Assembly (NCBI RefSeq): GCF_029168945.1 | Contig: NC_083602.1 | Coordinates: 28,569,323-28,633,322, forward strand | Source of the DNA: Cannabis sativa | Taxonomy: Eukaryota; Streptophyta; Magnoliopsida; Rosales; Cannabaceae | Direction: 5' to 3' | DNA length: 64,000 nucleotides | Shown here: positions 32,649-42,958 of the stretch, piece after piece | Numbering within the stretch: the first letter of the stretch is position 1 | Layout: each line of letters starts with the position of its first letter | The notes under the pieces: model-generated | What the model was told of the DNA's origin: nothing | Databases searched by the model: none | The model's input: only the letters and a program-made list of their open reading frames with translations | Made by a program: the position numbers and the translations under genes

Positions 32649-34347
32649 GTATCTCTAAATCAAATTCTTGTAAAAGCAAGATCCAACGAATTAAACGAGA
32701 TTTAGCATCTTTTTTCGACAAGAGATATTTCAATGCAGCATGATCAGAATAGACAATTATTTTAGATCCTAACAAATAAGACCTAAACTTCTCTAATGCA
32801 AACACAACAGCAAGCAATTCTTTTTCAGTTGTAGTGTAATTCAATTGAGCTTCATTTAAAGTTTTGCTAGCATAATATATTACATGAGGTAACTTGTTAA
32901 TTCTTTGTCCTAAAACAGCACCAATTGCATAATCAGAAGCATCACACATTATTTCAAAAGGAACATTCCAATCAGGAGGGCAAATAATGGGTGCGCTAGT
33001 CAAAAGGGATTTCAATTTTTCAAAGGCAACATGGCATTCATTATCAAAGACAAAAGCATTTTCTTTTCCAAGTAAATGACATAAAGGGCGTGAAATTTTG
33101 CTAAAGTCTTTTATAAATCTTCTATAAAAACCGGCATGGCCTAAGAATGATCTAATTTCTTTTACTGTCTTAGGTGGAGGAAGTTTTGAAATAAGATCTA
33201 CTTTTGCTTTATCAACTTCTATTCCTTGAGATGAAATCACATGACCTAAGACAATTCCCTTTTTAACCATGAAATGACATTTTTCCCAATTAAGAACTAA
33301 ATTCATTTCTTTGCAACGAATCACAACAAGGGAAAGATGGTGCAAACAATCATCAAAAGAATTTCCAAACACAGAAAAATCATCCATAAATACTTCAAGA
33401 TTTCTTTCAACCATATCAGAAAATATTGCAATCATACATCTTTGAAATGTTGCAGGAGCATTACAAAGACCAAAAGGCATGCGACGATATGCAAAGGTTC
33501 CAAAAGGGCAAGTAAAGGTAGTCTTTTCTTGATCTTCGGGGGCAATGGGGATTTGGTTATATCCCGAATACCAATCAAGAAAGCAATAATAAGCATGGCT
33601 AGCTAATCGTTCAAGCATTTGGTCAATGAAGGGTAATGGGAAGTGGTCTTTCCTAGTGACACTATTCAACTTTCTATAGTCTATACACACTCTCCACCCA
33701 GTTTGGACTCTAGTAGGGATTAACTCATTTTGTTCATTTTTAACAACAGTGATCTCAGACTTTTTTGGAACAACTTGAACTGGACTAACCCATGGACTGT
33801 CAAAAATAGGGTAAATGATCCCTACATCTAACATTTTAATTACATCATCTCTTACTACCTCTTTCATGTTTGGATTTAATCTTCTTTGACTTTCTCGGGA
33901 GGGCTTAGCATTTTCTTCTAAATGAATTCTATGCATGCACACAGCTGGGCTAATTCCCTTAATGTCTCCCATGGTCCAACCTATGGCCTTTTTATGTTTT
34001 CTAAGGATATCTAACAACTTTGCTTCTTGTTTTTCATCTAAATCAGATGCAATGATAACAGGATAGGTGTTAGACTCTCCTAGAAATGCATATTTAAAAG
34101 TGTCGGGCAAAGGTTTGAGATCTAACTTTGGTGGTTCAGGAGTTGACTCAACATGCTCTAATGGAATACATGGTTCAATTTTGGCTTTCCATTTTTCAGT
34201 ATCCATTAGTGGGGTAGACTCAAGCAAAGAATTGACATCATGAATAACATCATCAACATTTAAGCACATTCCAAACATTTTTGCATAAGTTTCAAAAGAT
34301 TCATTCATGTCCATTTCAAAAATATTTTCCGTGTTAATCATATTCAC
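32629..34347 (-). CDS. pol: Athila reverse transcriptase and RNase H
   Basis: 572 codons. The RT shows DYRKLNS (about 223), [11 protein letters not shown] (256-266), [16 protein letters not shown] (288-302) and the active site FMDDFSVFG (320-328). Many relatives have Gly where this copy has Trp after FLD. RNase H follows with [13 protein letters not shown] (467-479), [15 protein letters not shown] (507-521) and [11 protein letters not shown]. It copies element RNA into DNA in the particle. The start shown is GTG; in the family this is part of one gag-pol frame, and the link to protease is broken near 34365. The frame is otherwise open. It is the best preserved pol domain in the window. Confidence 0.92.
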   Translation of the reverse strand: MNMINTENIFEMDMNESFETYAKMFGMCLNVDDVIHDVNSLLESTPLMDTEKWKAKIEPCIPLEHVESTPEPPKLDLKPLPDTFKYAFLGESNTYPVIIASDLDEKQEAKLLDILRKHKKAIGWTMGDIKGISPAVCMHRIHLEENAKPSRESQRRLNPNMKEVVRDDVIKMLDVGIIYPIFDSPWVSPVQVVPKKSEITVVKNEQNELIPTRVQTGWRVCIDYRKLNSVTRKDHFPLPFIDQMLERLASHAYYCFLDWYSGYNQIPIAPEDQEKTTFTCPFGTFAYRRMPFGLCNAPATFQRCMIAIFSDMVERNLEVFMDDFSVFGNSFDDCLHHLSLVVIRCKEMNLVLNWEKCHFMVKKGIVLGHVISSQGIEVDKAKVDLISKLPPPKTVKEIRSFLGHAGFYRRFIKDFSKISRPLCHLLGKENAFVFDNECHVAFEKLKSLLTSAPIICPPDWNVPFEIMCDASDYAIGAVLGQRINKLPHVIYYASKTLNEAQLNYTTTEKELLAVVFALEKFRSYLLGSKIIVYSDHAALKYLLSKKDAKSRLIRWILLLQEFDLEIRDKKRF

Positions 34348-35639
34348 TTCATGTATTTCCTCACATTCAATTCAACAGTCATGTTTCCAAAAGATAATTT
34401 CAATACACCATTACGATAGTTGATAATTGCATTAGATGTAGCTAAAAATGGTCTACCTAAAATGATGGGTATTTGAGCATGAGCATTTTCAACAGGTTGA
34501 GTATCAAGAACAATGAAATCAACAGGAAAATAGAACTTATCCACTTTAATTAAAACATCTTTTATAATACCTCTAAGAATTTTCACAGAACGATCAGCTA
34601 ATTGCAGTGTTATAGAAGTTGGTTTTAATTCTCCTAGACCAAGTTGCTTATAAACAGAATAAGGCAATAAATTCACACTAGCTCCTAAATCAAGTAAAGC
34701 TTTGTTAATAAAATGATCACCAATGATGCATGAAATTGTTGGATAACCAGGATCTTTATATTTCACAAGGCTTTTATATTGAATTATGGAGCTAACTTGT
34801 TCAGTTAAAAGCGCCTTTTTTGGAACATTAGTGTTTCTTTTAACAGTGCAAAGGTCTTTCAAGAATTTGGAGTAGGCAGGAATTTGTTTAATGGCATCTA
34901 AGAATGGGATGTTGATACTTACTTGTTTGAACACTTCTAAGATGTCACTATATTGGTTGCCTTTCTTGAGTGGGAGTAATCTTTGTGGAAAAGGAGCTCT
35001 TGGAATGGAAGGAAGAATTTGTTCATTATCTTTTGACAAGTCATTTGTGTTGGAACTTTGAGGTTGGCTTTGGTCTTTTTCAACTTGAGGTATGTAATCG
35101 GGTTCGGCAATTTGTTTTCCGGACCTAAGAGTTGAAATAGACTTGGCTTCTTCTTTATGACTAGGAACTCCTACTTCATATTGGCCTTTAGGATTTGGGA
35201 TGGGTTGGCTAGGAAATCTTCCTTTTTCTCTCTCAGTTACGGCATTGGCAAATTGACCCAATTGTGTCTCAAGTTTGGCAATGGATTGAGATTGATTTTG
35301 CATGATTTGTTGGGTGGATTGCATGAATTGTTGTAAAGTGTCTTCTAAGGAAGGCTTTCTTTGTGGAGGGTAAGGTTGACTTGGTTGGGCATGATTCGGA
35401 TTTGGCATGTTGAATTGGTTTCCTTGGTTCATTTGTGGTTGGTTTTGTCTCCATGAAAAATTGGGATGGTTTCTCCAATTAGGATTGTATGTGTTTGAAA
35501 ATGGGCTATCATTTGGTTTACCATATGAATGTAATGCATTAGCCTCTTCGAAAAATGTTTCAAGAAAAGAAGGACATGATTGATCATTATGACAAGTACT
35601 AGCAAAAACATCTTTTTTAGGTTGAACATGAGAATTCAT
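34344..35639 (-). pseudogene. Athila Gag C-terminal part and aspartic protease
   Basis: 431 codons. The N-terminal third is Asn/Gln/Pro-rich with WRNHPNFSW (about 55-64), an Athila Gag hallmark, then a short coiled region (TLQQFMQSTQQIMQNQ, about 101-116). The protease active site is DLGASVNLLP (317-326), with ILGRPFL near 393. Athila proteases normally have DLGAS or DTGAS, so the site looks functional. It is in the same frame as the upstream gag, separated only by one TAA at 35655-35657, and ends at KYMK where the family would continue into RT. Confidence 0.88.
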
Positions 35640-35654
35640 AGTTTGACTTATGAC

Positions 35655-36518
35655 TTAGGCTGCTACTTTTCTTGCTAATTTTTCAAAAGATGTTCTCAAA
35701 TCAGTTTCTTCTTTAATTTTATATTTTCCTCCTCTTTTAGGTGAATTATTTGCTCTAGACCTAGGCTCAGAATAATTCCATTGTTGTGAATTAACAGACA
35801 ATTCTTCAAGAGCTTCCCAAGCCTCTTGCCCTTGTAATTTCAAAAATTTTCCTGTATGCATAGATTGAATCATTTGTCGGTTTAAAGGGGTTAAACCATC
35901 ATAAAAATATTTTACAAGTCTCCATTTTTCAAAACCATGGTGGGGACATTTTAATAATAAATCTTTAAATCTTTCCCAACATTCATAAAATTCTTCATTA
36001 TCTTTTTGATAAAATTCGGAGATTTCTCTTCTTAAATGATCAGTTTTGGACATGGGGAAAAATTTGGCAAGAAATTTATTAAAAAGTTGATCCCAAGTGG
36101 TTATGGTTCCGGTTGGAAGTGAGTTTAACCAAGCTTTGGCTTTATCTTTTAAAGAAAAAGGAAACAACCTAAGCTTAACCGATTCATCCGAAAAATTTTG
36201 AAAACGAAAAGTTGAGCAAATATCTAAGAAATCTTTTACATGCATGTAAGGGTCTTCTCTTTCTAAACCATAAAAAGAAGGCAACAATTGAATGATTGAT
36301 GGTTTAAGTTCAAAATGAGTGGCATTAGTAGTAGGCAAAACAATGCATGATGGAGCATTAGATGAAATAGGTGAAAAATATTCAAGTAGCGTTTTTTCTT
36401 GCGCAATATTTGGTTCTTGTTCCATTATGCTTAATTTTTCAAAAACACTTTCAATTTCACCTAAAGTTACTACTCTTTTTACCAAACGATTTTTAGAATC
36501 ACGTTGCCAATGATGCAT
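35655..36518 (-). CDS. gag: Athila Gag, capsid part
   Basis: 287 codons from ATG at 36518. The retrotransposon gag domain is clear: LKPSIIQLLPSFYGLE (71-86), HVKDFLDICSTF (93-104), DKAKAWLNSLP (125-135), TWDQLFNKFLAKFFP (141-155), then FKDLLLKCPHHGF and YFYDGLTP. It forms the particle shell. The frame ends in a TAA after KVAA and, after five more codons, continues open as the protease frame, so the stop is probably a lesion. The 5' UTR upstream carries a minisatellite. Confidence 0.9.
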   Translation of the reverse strand: MHHWQRDSKNRLVKRVVTLGEIESVFEKLSIMEQEPNIAQEKTLLEYFSPISSNAPSCIVLPTTNATHFELKPSIIQLLPSFYGLEREDPYMHVKDFLDICSTFRFQNFSDESVKLRLFPFSLKDKAKAWLNSLPTGTITTWDQLFNKFLAKFFPMSKTDHLRREISEFYQKDNEEFYECWERFKDLLLKCPHHGFEKWRLVKYFYDGLTPLNRQMIQSMHTGKFLKLQGQEAWEALEELSVNSQQWNYSEPRSRANNSPKRGGKYKIKEETDLRTSFEKLARKVAA

Positions 36519-37410
36519 GCAATGTCACAAATTTCATAAAGAAACACAAAGTAACACAAAATAATCTCAAGAAGACAAATTTCTGATGTGGAAGATCAGT
36601 TATAAACCGCAACCACAGAGCATACTTATAACACAAAGAGATTATGATTTTTTTTTGTAAATTTTTAATTTTTTAATTTTTTTGGTTTGACTTGTTCCCA
36701 GGCCTATTTGATTCCACTTACTCACGACTTAATAACAACTCCCCGGGGTTAATTATTAAGTGTGGATGGGAACTTTGCCAAATTTCCTTTAACCAAAAAT
36801 TGCTTATGTTGAAAGAACAAGCTTTGTTTTTAATTTTTTTTTTCAAGTATTTTCTTAAGCAAAGTAAATAAAATTACAACTAAATAAATACATTAAAAAA
36901 AATGACAATAATAATGATAGATAGTTATATTAAAGTTAGGAGGCACAAAATGCCATCAACTAACTATAATAATAATAGTAGTAGTAGTAGTAATATTAGT
37001 AGCAATAATAAGATTTTAGGAGGCACAAGATGCCATCAACTAAAATGATAAACAAAAATAAAAGCTAGGAGGCACTAATGCCATCACTAGAGGGGATATA
37101 ATAGGAGTCAAAAATGCACTCAACTATCAAGTATGTAGGAGGCACAAAATGCACTCAACTACTGAAAGAAAAAAAAAAGGTTAGGAGGCAAAAATGCACT
37201 CAACTAACAAATAGGTAGGAGGCACAAAATGCCATAAACTACCAATGAATATGTATATATAGTATACTATATAATATGTAATATATAACAATATATATGT
37301 ATAACTTTCTTTTTTTTCAACTTTTTTTTTGATGAAAATGAGAAAAGAAAAAAAAAATAACTAGTAGAAGAATATTACTTACCTTGTAGAAAGATCGTTT
37401 CTTTCTAGCA
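36519..37410 (-). other. Element E 5' untranslated region
   Basis: No gene. A palindromic CCCCGGGG-like site lies near 36741, followed by A/T runs and the minisatellite at 36937-37240. A (GTA)n/(TAG)n microsatellite stands at about 36977-36995. Confidence 0.7.
36937..37240. repeat. Minisatellite in the E leader, seven units
   Basis: TAGGAGGCACAAAATGCC plus ATCAACT-like ends, starting near 36937, 37016, 37065, 37102, 37135, 37181 and 37215. Spacing is irregular (33-79 bp). Most units contain the small inverted repeat GGCA...TGCC. Confidence 0.85.
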
Positions 37411-37430
37411 ACTCCCCGGCAACGGCGCCA
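37411..37430 (-). promoter_or_regulatory. Element E primer binding site, tRNA-Asp type
   Basis: In element orientation TGGCGCCGTTGCCGGGGAGT, complementary to the 3' end of plant tRNA-Asp. It lies 6 nt from the LTR. Confidence 0.88.
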
Positions 37431-37436
37431 AAAACT

Positions 37437-39371
37437 TATTGTCCTCAAAAGTGAGTGTTTTAATATTTATACTCGCAAGTGCACGAATCGTTTCGGAATA
37501 TAGTGTTCATGTAAGTGCAAGGTCGAACCCATGGGAGTTGACTAACATCAAAAGAAACTATTTCAAACAAAATAAGAATATTCTAACCTAGCTCCAAATA
37601 TTTGATGGGATTTTAGTTTTGCAAAATAAAATAAAAGACAAGTAACTAAAATACTTAAGATTAAAGATGAGTGAGTATGAAAATGATTTTCAAATAAGAT
37701 GTGTAAAATAAGATTATTAAGATATTAGAATCCACAAAATGCAAGTTCAATAGTATTTATAAGTATATTGATTTCCAAGTTCATATATATATAGTTGAAA
37801 TAAATCACACTATATTTTCCAAAATATATTTTTCTTTTAAGTACAAGTTATTTTCAAAAATGTAGGATTTTTCTTCACTTATAAAAGGTATAATTTCTAA
37901 GCATTAAATGTGTTACAATTTAATGAAACTACACAAAATCAAAGAAACTATGTTTAGGCAAAATATAACACTTATATTCTAAGAATTAGATGTAAACAAT
38001 TTAATGAAAGACATTTAATCAAAGAGTATTATATTTTTGCATAATGAAGAACTAAGTGGAAATATGCTTTAACAATAAAAAATACATGATATTGAAGATG
38101 AAAAAGACATATTTTTGATAGAAAAATCCATGAACTTTATAGCACAAATGGGAAATCAACATACAAACATAAACACTATCTAGTTACATTTTGCTTCATC
38201 ATCATCATAATAATCTTGAAAAAAGATTAGAAGCTCATAACTAGATAAAAATTACAAAAGATAAACATACTTGACATGCTCTTCAAAGTGTAAAAATGGT
38301 AGAAAGAAAATGGTAAAAATGAAGAGTGTGGAATGGAGAAGTGTTTTGGGTTGAAGAGGTGTTTAGGGGGTGAAGAGATGTCTCTGAAATGATCTTCCAA
38401 CACCATATTTATAGGCAAAATTAGAGAATTAAATTAATCAAAATAAAATAAATAAAATGATTAATTTAATTAGTGTTGGGAAGAGAATGGATAAATAGAG
38501 TATGTGTAAGAGTATTGGAAAAAATAAATATTTGTTTGGATGGAAAAATAGTGAAAAGATAGGGTAAAAATAAATTAGGAATGTTTATTTAGGTGAAATA
38601 AATTGGGAAGAGTAAATAGGTATTTATGTGTAATGTGTGGGAGAAAATATTGGCATTTTGGCATTTTCTAATCTTTTTTGGGCTGAGAGAAAAGCAAAAT
38701 AACAATTCAATTTTTTTTTCTTCTTCTTTTTCTTATGCAGGCGGACACTTGGCGTGCTCGGGTCGGAGGACTGGAGCTGACGGCTGCATGCGTGGCGCTT
38801 GCTGGTTGGCTGGGAAGGCTGACGAGGCGGGACGTGGCGCACGCTGGTAGGCTGGGCGCTGACGGCTGGGTCCCATGCGGAATGAAGCTGGCAGCTGCTC
38901 GCGGGCCCCGCGTGGAAGAAAAGCAGCAGGAGGAGATTGCTCTCACTCTCTCTTGTCTGGGGTGCATCTCACTCGCCACCTGGGTCGTTAGATCTGTAGG
39001 CGGACGACTCTGATTGGCTGTTGACTTTGACCGAGAGTGGGATTTGCATAAAGGCTCATCAGATTTTCTTTTTGAAATTGTATTTTAGCCCCATTTCTTC
39101 AATATTTCTCTAATTTATTCCTAATCTTCACCACCAATTACACCTAAAAATACATAAAATAAATTAGAAACTAAAATAAAATTTTAAATAAATAACACAT
39201 AACATATTATCATAAAATAATTATAAAAACATATAATAAACTATAAAATAAATATAAGGCTAATAAATCCAAAAATAATTAAAAACTTACTCAATTAATT
39301 GAAAACTTAAGAACTAAGCCAATTTTAGCTAAAAAAAATGTGAAAAATAACTCTAATTTCTAGAGTTATCA
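37437..39371 (-). repeat. Element E 5' LTR
   Basis: 1935 bp. The inner end is TATTG on the + strand where the solo LTR has TGTTG. A TATA-like box (- strand) is at 38406-38413. The GC-rich block recurs at about 38735-39015. GTGTG follows at 39372-39376. Confidence 0.92.
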
Positions 39372-41015
39372 GTGTGGGCACTTACTCTTTCACTAGGGTC
39401 GAAATTGATGAAGGAGAAAAGAAGAGAGAGGATTTCGGCCAGGTATAGAAAGTGGGGAAGGCTCAATTTTTCTGAAGAGAGAAATTTCTGTCAGATTACT
39501 AATGAAAGCATGTTATGAAAAACTTGTGATTTGACTGAGCCATCACTTTCTATTTATAGGCAAATACTAGGTTTAGGTTAGGAATTATTTGGCATTAAAA
39601 TAATGAAAATATTAATTTGAAAAACCTCATTAAGTGGCCGGCCATGGTGTTATAGTGGGCCTCACTTGATTTTGCAGTTTTATCAAATTTTATCTCTATT
39701 TTCTCAAAAACGCCAATTTTCAAATTCTAACCTTTTAAATGCCAAAACTAATTATTTAATAACTAAAATAGATTATTAAATAATATTGTCATTTAATTTA
39801 ATTATTAATTAGACATATAAAGTCCACTAATAAATAAATAAACCCAGAAACTCTTTTCTTTACAATTTCACCCCTACTTAGTGAAAATTCATAAAATTAG
39901 ACATAGTCTAACTTTAGAATTATAATTGATCAATCACGAATCAATTAATGAGTCTTACAAGTAGAATGTTCTCAACTAGAATGGGGACCATGGATCTATA
40001 TGCTGAGCTTCCAATAAGTGAACCAAATTTACCAAGTAAATTCCTACTTATTAATTCTTCGTTGAATCCACTCTTAGAACTTAGAATTGCACTCTCAGAC
40101 TTATATAGAGCATGTTGTATGTTCCACGATATCAATATGCTATCTCATTTAACCATTGTTATAATCTTATTGTGATTTAAAGATCCTCTATATAGATTAT
40201 CTACATCGAGATGGGATTTCTTTACCGTTCTCACCCCTCAATGTATTTTGCCCCTTAAAACACTTAGCTACCTGTAAATAGTGTTTAGTGATCTAATAAT
40301 TAGTCAGTTAAACAAGAGCTCATCCATTTACTTCTATTTGCTAAGCTCGAAGGGAATCGTCAGTTGACTTCTATACACCAGTAGAAGCTATAGATTCCAT
40401 ATTTATGTTCAGCACTCCCACTCAATCATACTATCATGTTCCCAAAATATACGTATCACCCTGACCCAAAAGTAGGCTTAACTAATAAATCAAAGAACAT
40501 GAATAGCACCCCTGAGTTGAGCCTAAGCATATCAGGATTTAGATTCTTTTAATCTTAAGATCAACTACTGATATTGACTTGGAAAGATATGTATAACGGT
40601 AAGTTTGTAATATCTTAACTTAGTTGCAATATCAGCCCAGTCCAATGTATACTCCATACATTCGAAACTAGTATACTTTACTAATGTCCTGGAAAGAACA
40701 TAACACTTACTCCAAGTGTAAGTACACATCATCGCTGATTATCACATTAGTGTAAATCCAATAACACTGATGAAACAGGGACCAAGTCTTTTGATTCATA
40801 TGATCACAATTACATTCCACTGTGTTGACGATACTGTAATTGTGAATAAACATATGATCTGGATTTAACTGATTTTGTGTGTAAATGTAATAAACATATT
40901 TAACATATTAAACCATTAGCATGTAGAATTCACGCAAACATCAATCACTTCAAATTTCTTATATTGATAACTAATCAAATTGTAAAGAGTTTTATTTAGG
41001 GCATAAAACCCAACA
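39372..41015 (-). repeat. Element C 5' LTR, second part (duplicate copy 2)
   Basis: Repeats 26241-27884 with scattered substitutions and ends ACCCAACA before GAAAA. Confidence 0.9.
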
Positions 41016-41668
41016 GAAAAGCCAATAGAACTATGGTTTAATCCATTCACATGGAGTAACCTAAAGTTTTCTATTACAAGGACATAAAAGGAAATTTTCG
41101 TTTATAAGTTTATTCTATGGACTTAACAAAACTTCATGTTCCTAGTATTATAGGTTTGAGTTTATCTAAACCTATGGCTTGTGGTATACCTGGTAATTAC
41201 TTACTCTAATGCAAGCAACTTACTTTAGTAAGATGCTGAAGCATTTTCTTTCTAATGGCAATCTATAGAAGCTTCACAACTTCTTAGGCATAGATTTTAT
41301 TTATCTAAGGAAAAGTCTCAACTATTCCAGAAAAGATAAAGCCATGAAAGAATTTCTTAAATCAACAGTGAGAGGTCTTAGATATGCTTTTGTATGCCTT
41401 AGACCAGACACCTGCTGTTGAGTGGGAGTAATGAGTAGGTATTAGATTAATCCAGGATAAGAACATTGGAAGACAATCAAGTAAATCTTAAGATTAAGAA
41501 GAGGAACTATATGTTAGTCTATAAGGGTGTGTTTAAAACTCTTAGACTACATATCAGATTTCGAAATTTTCCTTTATGCTAGAAAATCTTTCTAACAAGA
41601 TGGTGATTACTCTGGGGGTGGAATAGTGATTTTGGAGAAGTGTAAAAACCTATCTGAAGTCTCTAGGT
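41016..41668 (+). other. Element A internal segment, last part before truncation
   Basis: GAAAAGCC onward matches D in reverse down to about 46867. It breaks off after CTCTAGGTCT. About 370 bp of internal sequence, the PPT and the whole 3' LTR of A are missing. Confidence 0.85.
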
Positions 41669-41678
41669 CTGCGATTCT

Positions 41679-41697
41679 CCTCTCAATGAAAGCACCA
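41679..41697 (-). promoter_or_regulatory. Element F primer-site-like sequence
   Basis: In element orientation TGGTGCTTTCATTGAGAGG starts 3 nt after an LTR end (TCAACA). This sequence is common after Tat/Ogre-type LTRs. I do not name the tRNA. Confidence 0.6.
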
Positions 41698-41700
41698 AAA

Positions 41701-42374
41701 TGTTGACTTCGCTTTTACCCAACGACAACGAGTCTTTTTGATAAGCGATAAACGATATGTCGTAATGAGAATATATAATAAAGCAATAATAAGACACAAA
41801 AATTTTATAGAGGTTCAGCTCCGAGCAGTTCGGTAATAGCCTAATCCTCGTTATTTGTATTGACTTAAGAGCAAGGAAGAAGTTTCCTTTTCTTATAGCT
41901 CTTATAATAGTATCTCTAAATATATAATTCTTAGATAGCCTCAGCTTACTGCGTATCGGCTTGTAATTTCTCGGCCCTTTGCCCAGTGAAAATTCCTCAC
42001 TATTTATAGGGCTAGAAACTTGAGGAGGAAGAATTTCCTCTCTCGTTACAACACGCATAAACAGAAAGATCGTGTGATCAATGCTGAATGCAAGGATCGT
42101 GGGATTGAGGCTGAAGACACCGATAGTGGGATCGTGTGTGTGCCACATCCACGTAAGTTGATCCCTGAGTTGTAGGGATTGAGCTGGTGACTCTTGATGC
42201 GTTAAGCTGAATTCGCTAAGTGTTGATCATTCTGCACGGCTCGTTGAATATTCCATTTTGGATGTGCCAGCGAGGCATCCTGCTCGACATATTGTTCCGA
42301 GCAGATGCTCCAAATGGAGTCCATGTGTCACCATTCTCGTGATGCCACGTCAGAGTGTCAAATTTGGGATAACA
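41701..42374 (-). repeat. Element F LTR (Tat-type gypsy)
   Basis: 674 bp, starting TGTTATCCC and ending GTCAACA in element orientation. It is preceded by a purine tract (ATAAAGGAAAG) as a 3' LTR would be, and followed by a primer site as a 5' LTR would be. It contains a TATA box. The 161-codon frame at 41663-42148 crosses its border and is not a gene. Confidence 0.75.
42001..42009 (-). promoter_or_regulatory. TATA box of the F LTR
   Basis: CTATAAATA on the - strand, in the middle of the LTR, with the transcribed direction toward the primer site. Confidence 0.6.
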
Positions 42375-42958
42375 CTTTCCTTTATGGCAAGCTGAAGTAT
42401 GCCTACACTTGACTTAGAGGCAGGTTTAGTAGATTATTCTAAGCGTTAAAATTTCTCTGTATAAGTTCTCCGTCCTAGTTCGATGCATTATACGGTGTGG
42501 GTGCTCCTAAGTGAGCACATAGACTTACAGTCTCTTAGTCACTTACAATTCACCAAGTTTCATAGACCTTGCTTGGGAATTTTCTTGGTGGTGCTACTGG
42601 GTGTACGCATGTGGAACTAAAAAAGAATAACTTTAAGAATTAATCACGATAGCAAGTGGTTTAGACACAGTTGGTCTTACATGTAACAAAAGCATAACAC
42701 TTAATGTCCACTTTTGAAGTCATATTTTGGCTACCCCTGCCTGAGATGTCAGGCAGAGGCCATCGCTGAAGAGCGATGGGGGGCCAAGCTACAAAGCAAT
42801 GGGTACTAGCTCTTTTATATTTGACTACCTCTGCAGGGCTTATCGTGCAAAGGCCATCCTGAAGAGTGATGGGAGGCCATCACTGAAGAGCTATGGATAC
42901 TAGCTCTTTTTTGAATTCCTGCATGGTGAAACGTTAGAGGAACAACTATACAAGTTGG
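42375..42958 (-). other. Element F 3' untranslated region with hairpin repeats
   Basis: A tandem pair of about 93 bp (42729-42821 and 42822-42911). The first unit holds two perfect hairpins with 4-nt loops: CTGCCTGA/TCAGGCAG (42737-42756) and CCATCGCT/AGCGATGG (42760-42779). The second has decayed versions. Tandem repeats in the 3' UTR are known for Tat-lineage elements. Confidence 0.7.

Larger units (their letters stand above)
30906..39371 (-). mobile_element. Element E: Athila-type gypsy retrotransposon, lacking its own 3' LTR here
   Basis: Order on the - strand: 5' LTR (37437-39371), tRNA-Asp-type primer site, repeat-bearing 5' UTR, gag, protease, RT/RNase H, integrase, a PPT-like tract near 31017. 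RT, RNase H and the D-35-E integrase are all recognisable. Four breaks interrupt the frame: a stop at 35655 and frame changes near 34365, 32640 and 31988. No env-like frame was seen. The expected 3' LTR next to the 3' end is missing; X stands there and the only other family LTR is at 24304-26240. Confidence 0.88.
37437..41361. repeat. Segmental duplication, copy 2
   Basis: Same block as 24304-28231. Here the Athila LTR is joined to the E primer site on its left, and A continues intact to 41668 on its right. Confidence 0.85.
1..41668 (+). mobile_element. Element A: gag-less copia-type LTR retroelement, broken by nested insertions
   Basis: Pieces of one + strand element are 1-5558, 15389-15777, 27885-28231 and its duplicate 41016-41361, and 41362-41668. 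They join in order when B, C and the E duplication are removed, and they match, in reverse, the internal region of complete element D (52917 down to about 46867). A 5' LTR end, a tRNA-iMet-type primer site and a long leader are present. There is no gag and only traces of pol. The 3' end (PPT and 3' LTR) is missing: the match to D stops at 41668 and Tat-type sequence begins. It is the oldest layer of this nest. It must have relied on proteins supplied by other elements. Confidence 0.85.

Noticed and set aside
36937..37240. CRISPR-like array
   Set aside because: Units vary in sequence and spacing, lie in a retrotransposon leader, and the genome is a plant.
41663..42148. 161-codon - strand frame as a protein
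   Set aside because: It crosses the TATA box, the LTR border and the primer site of element F. The composition is not protein-like.
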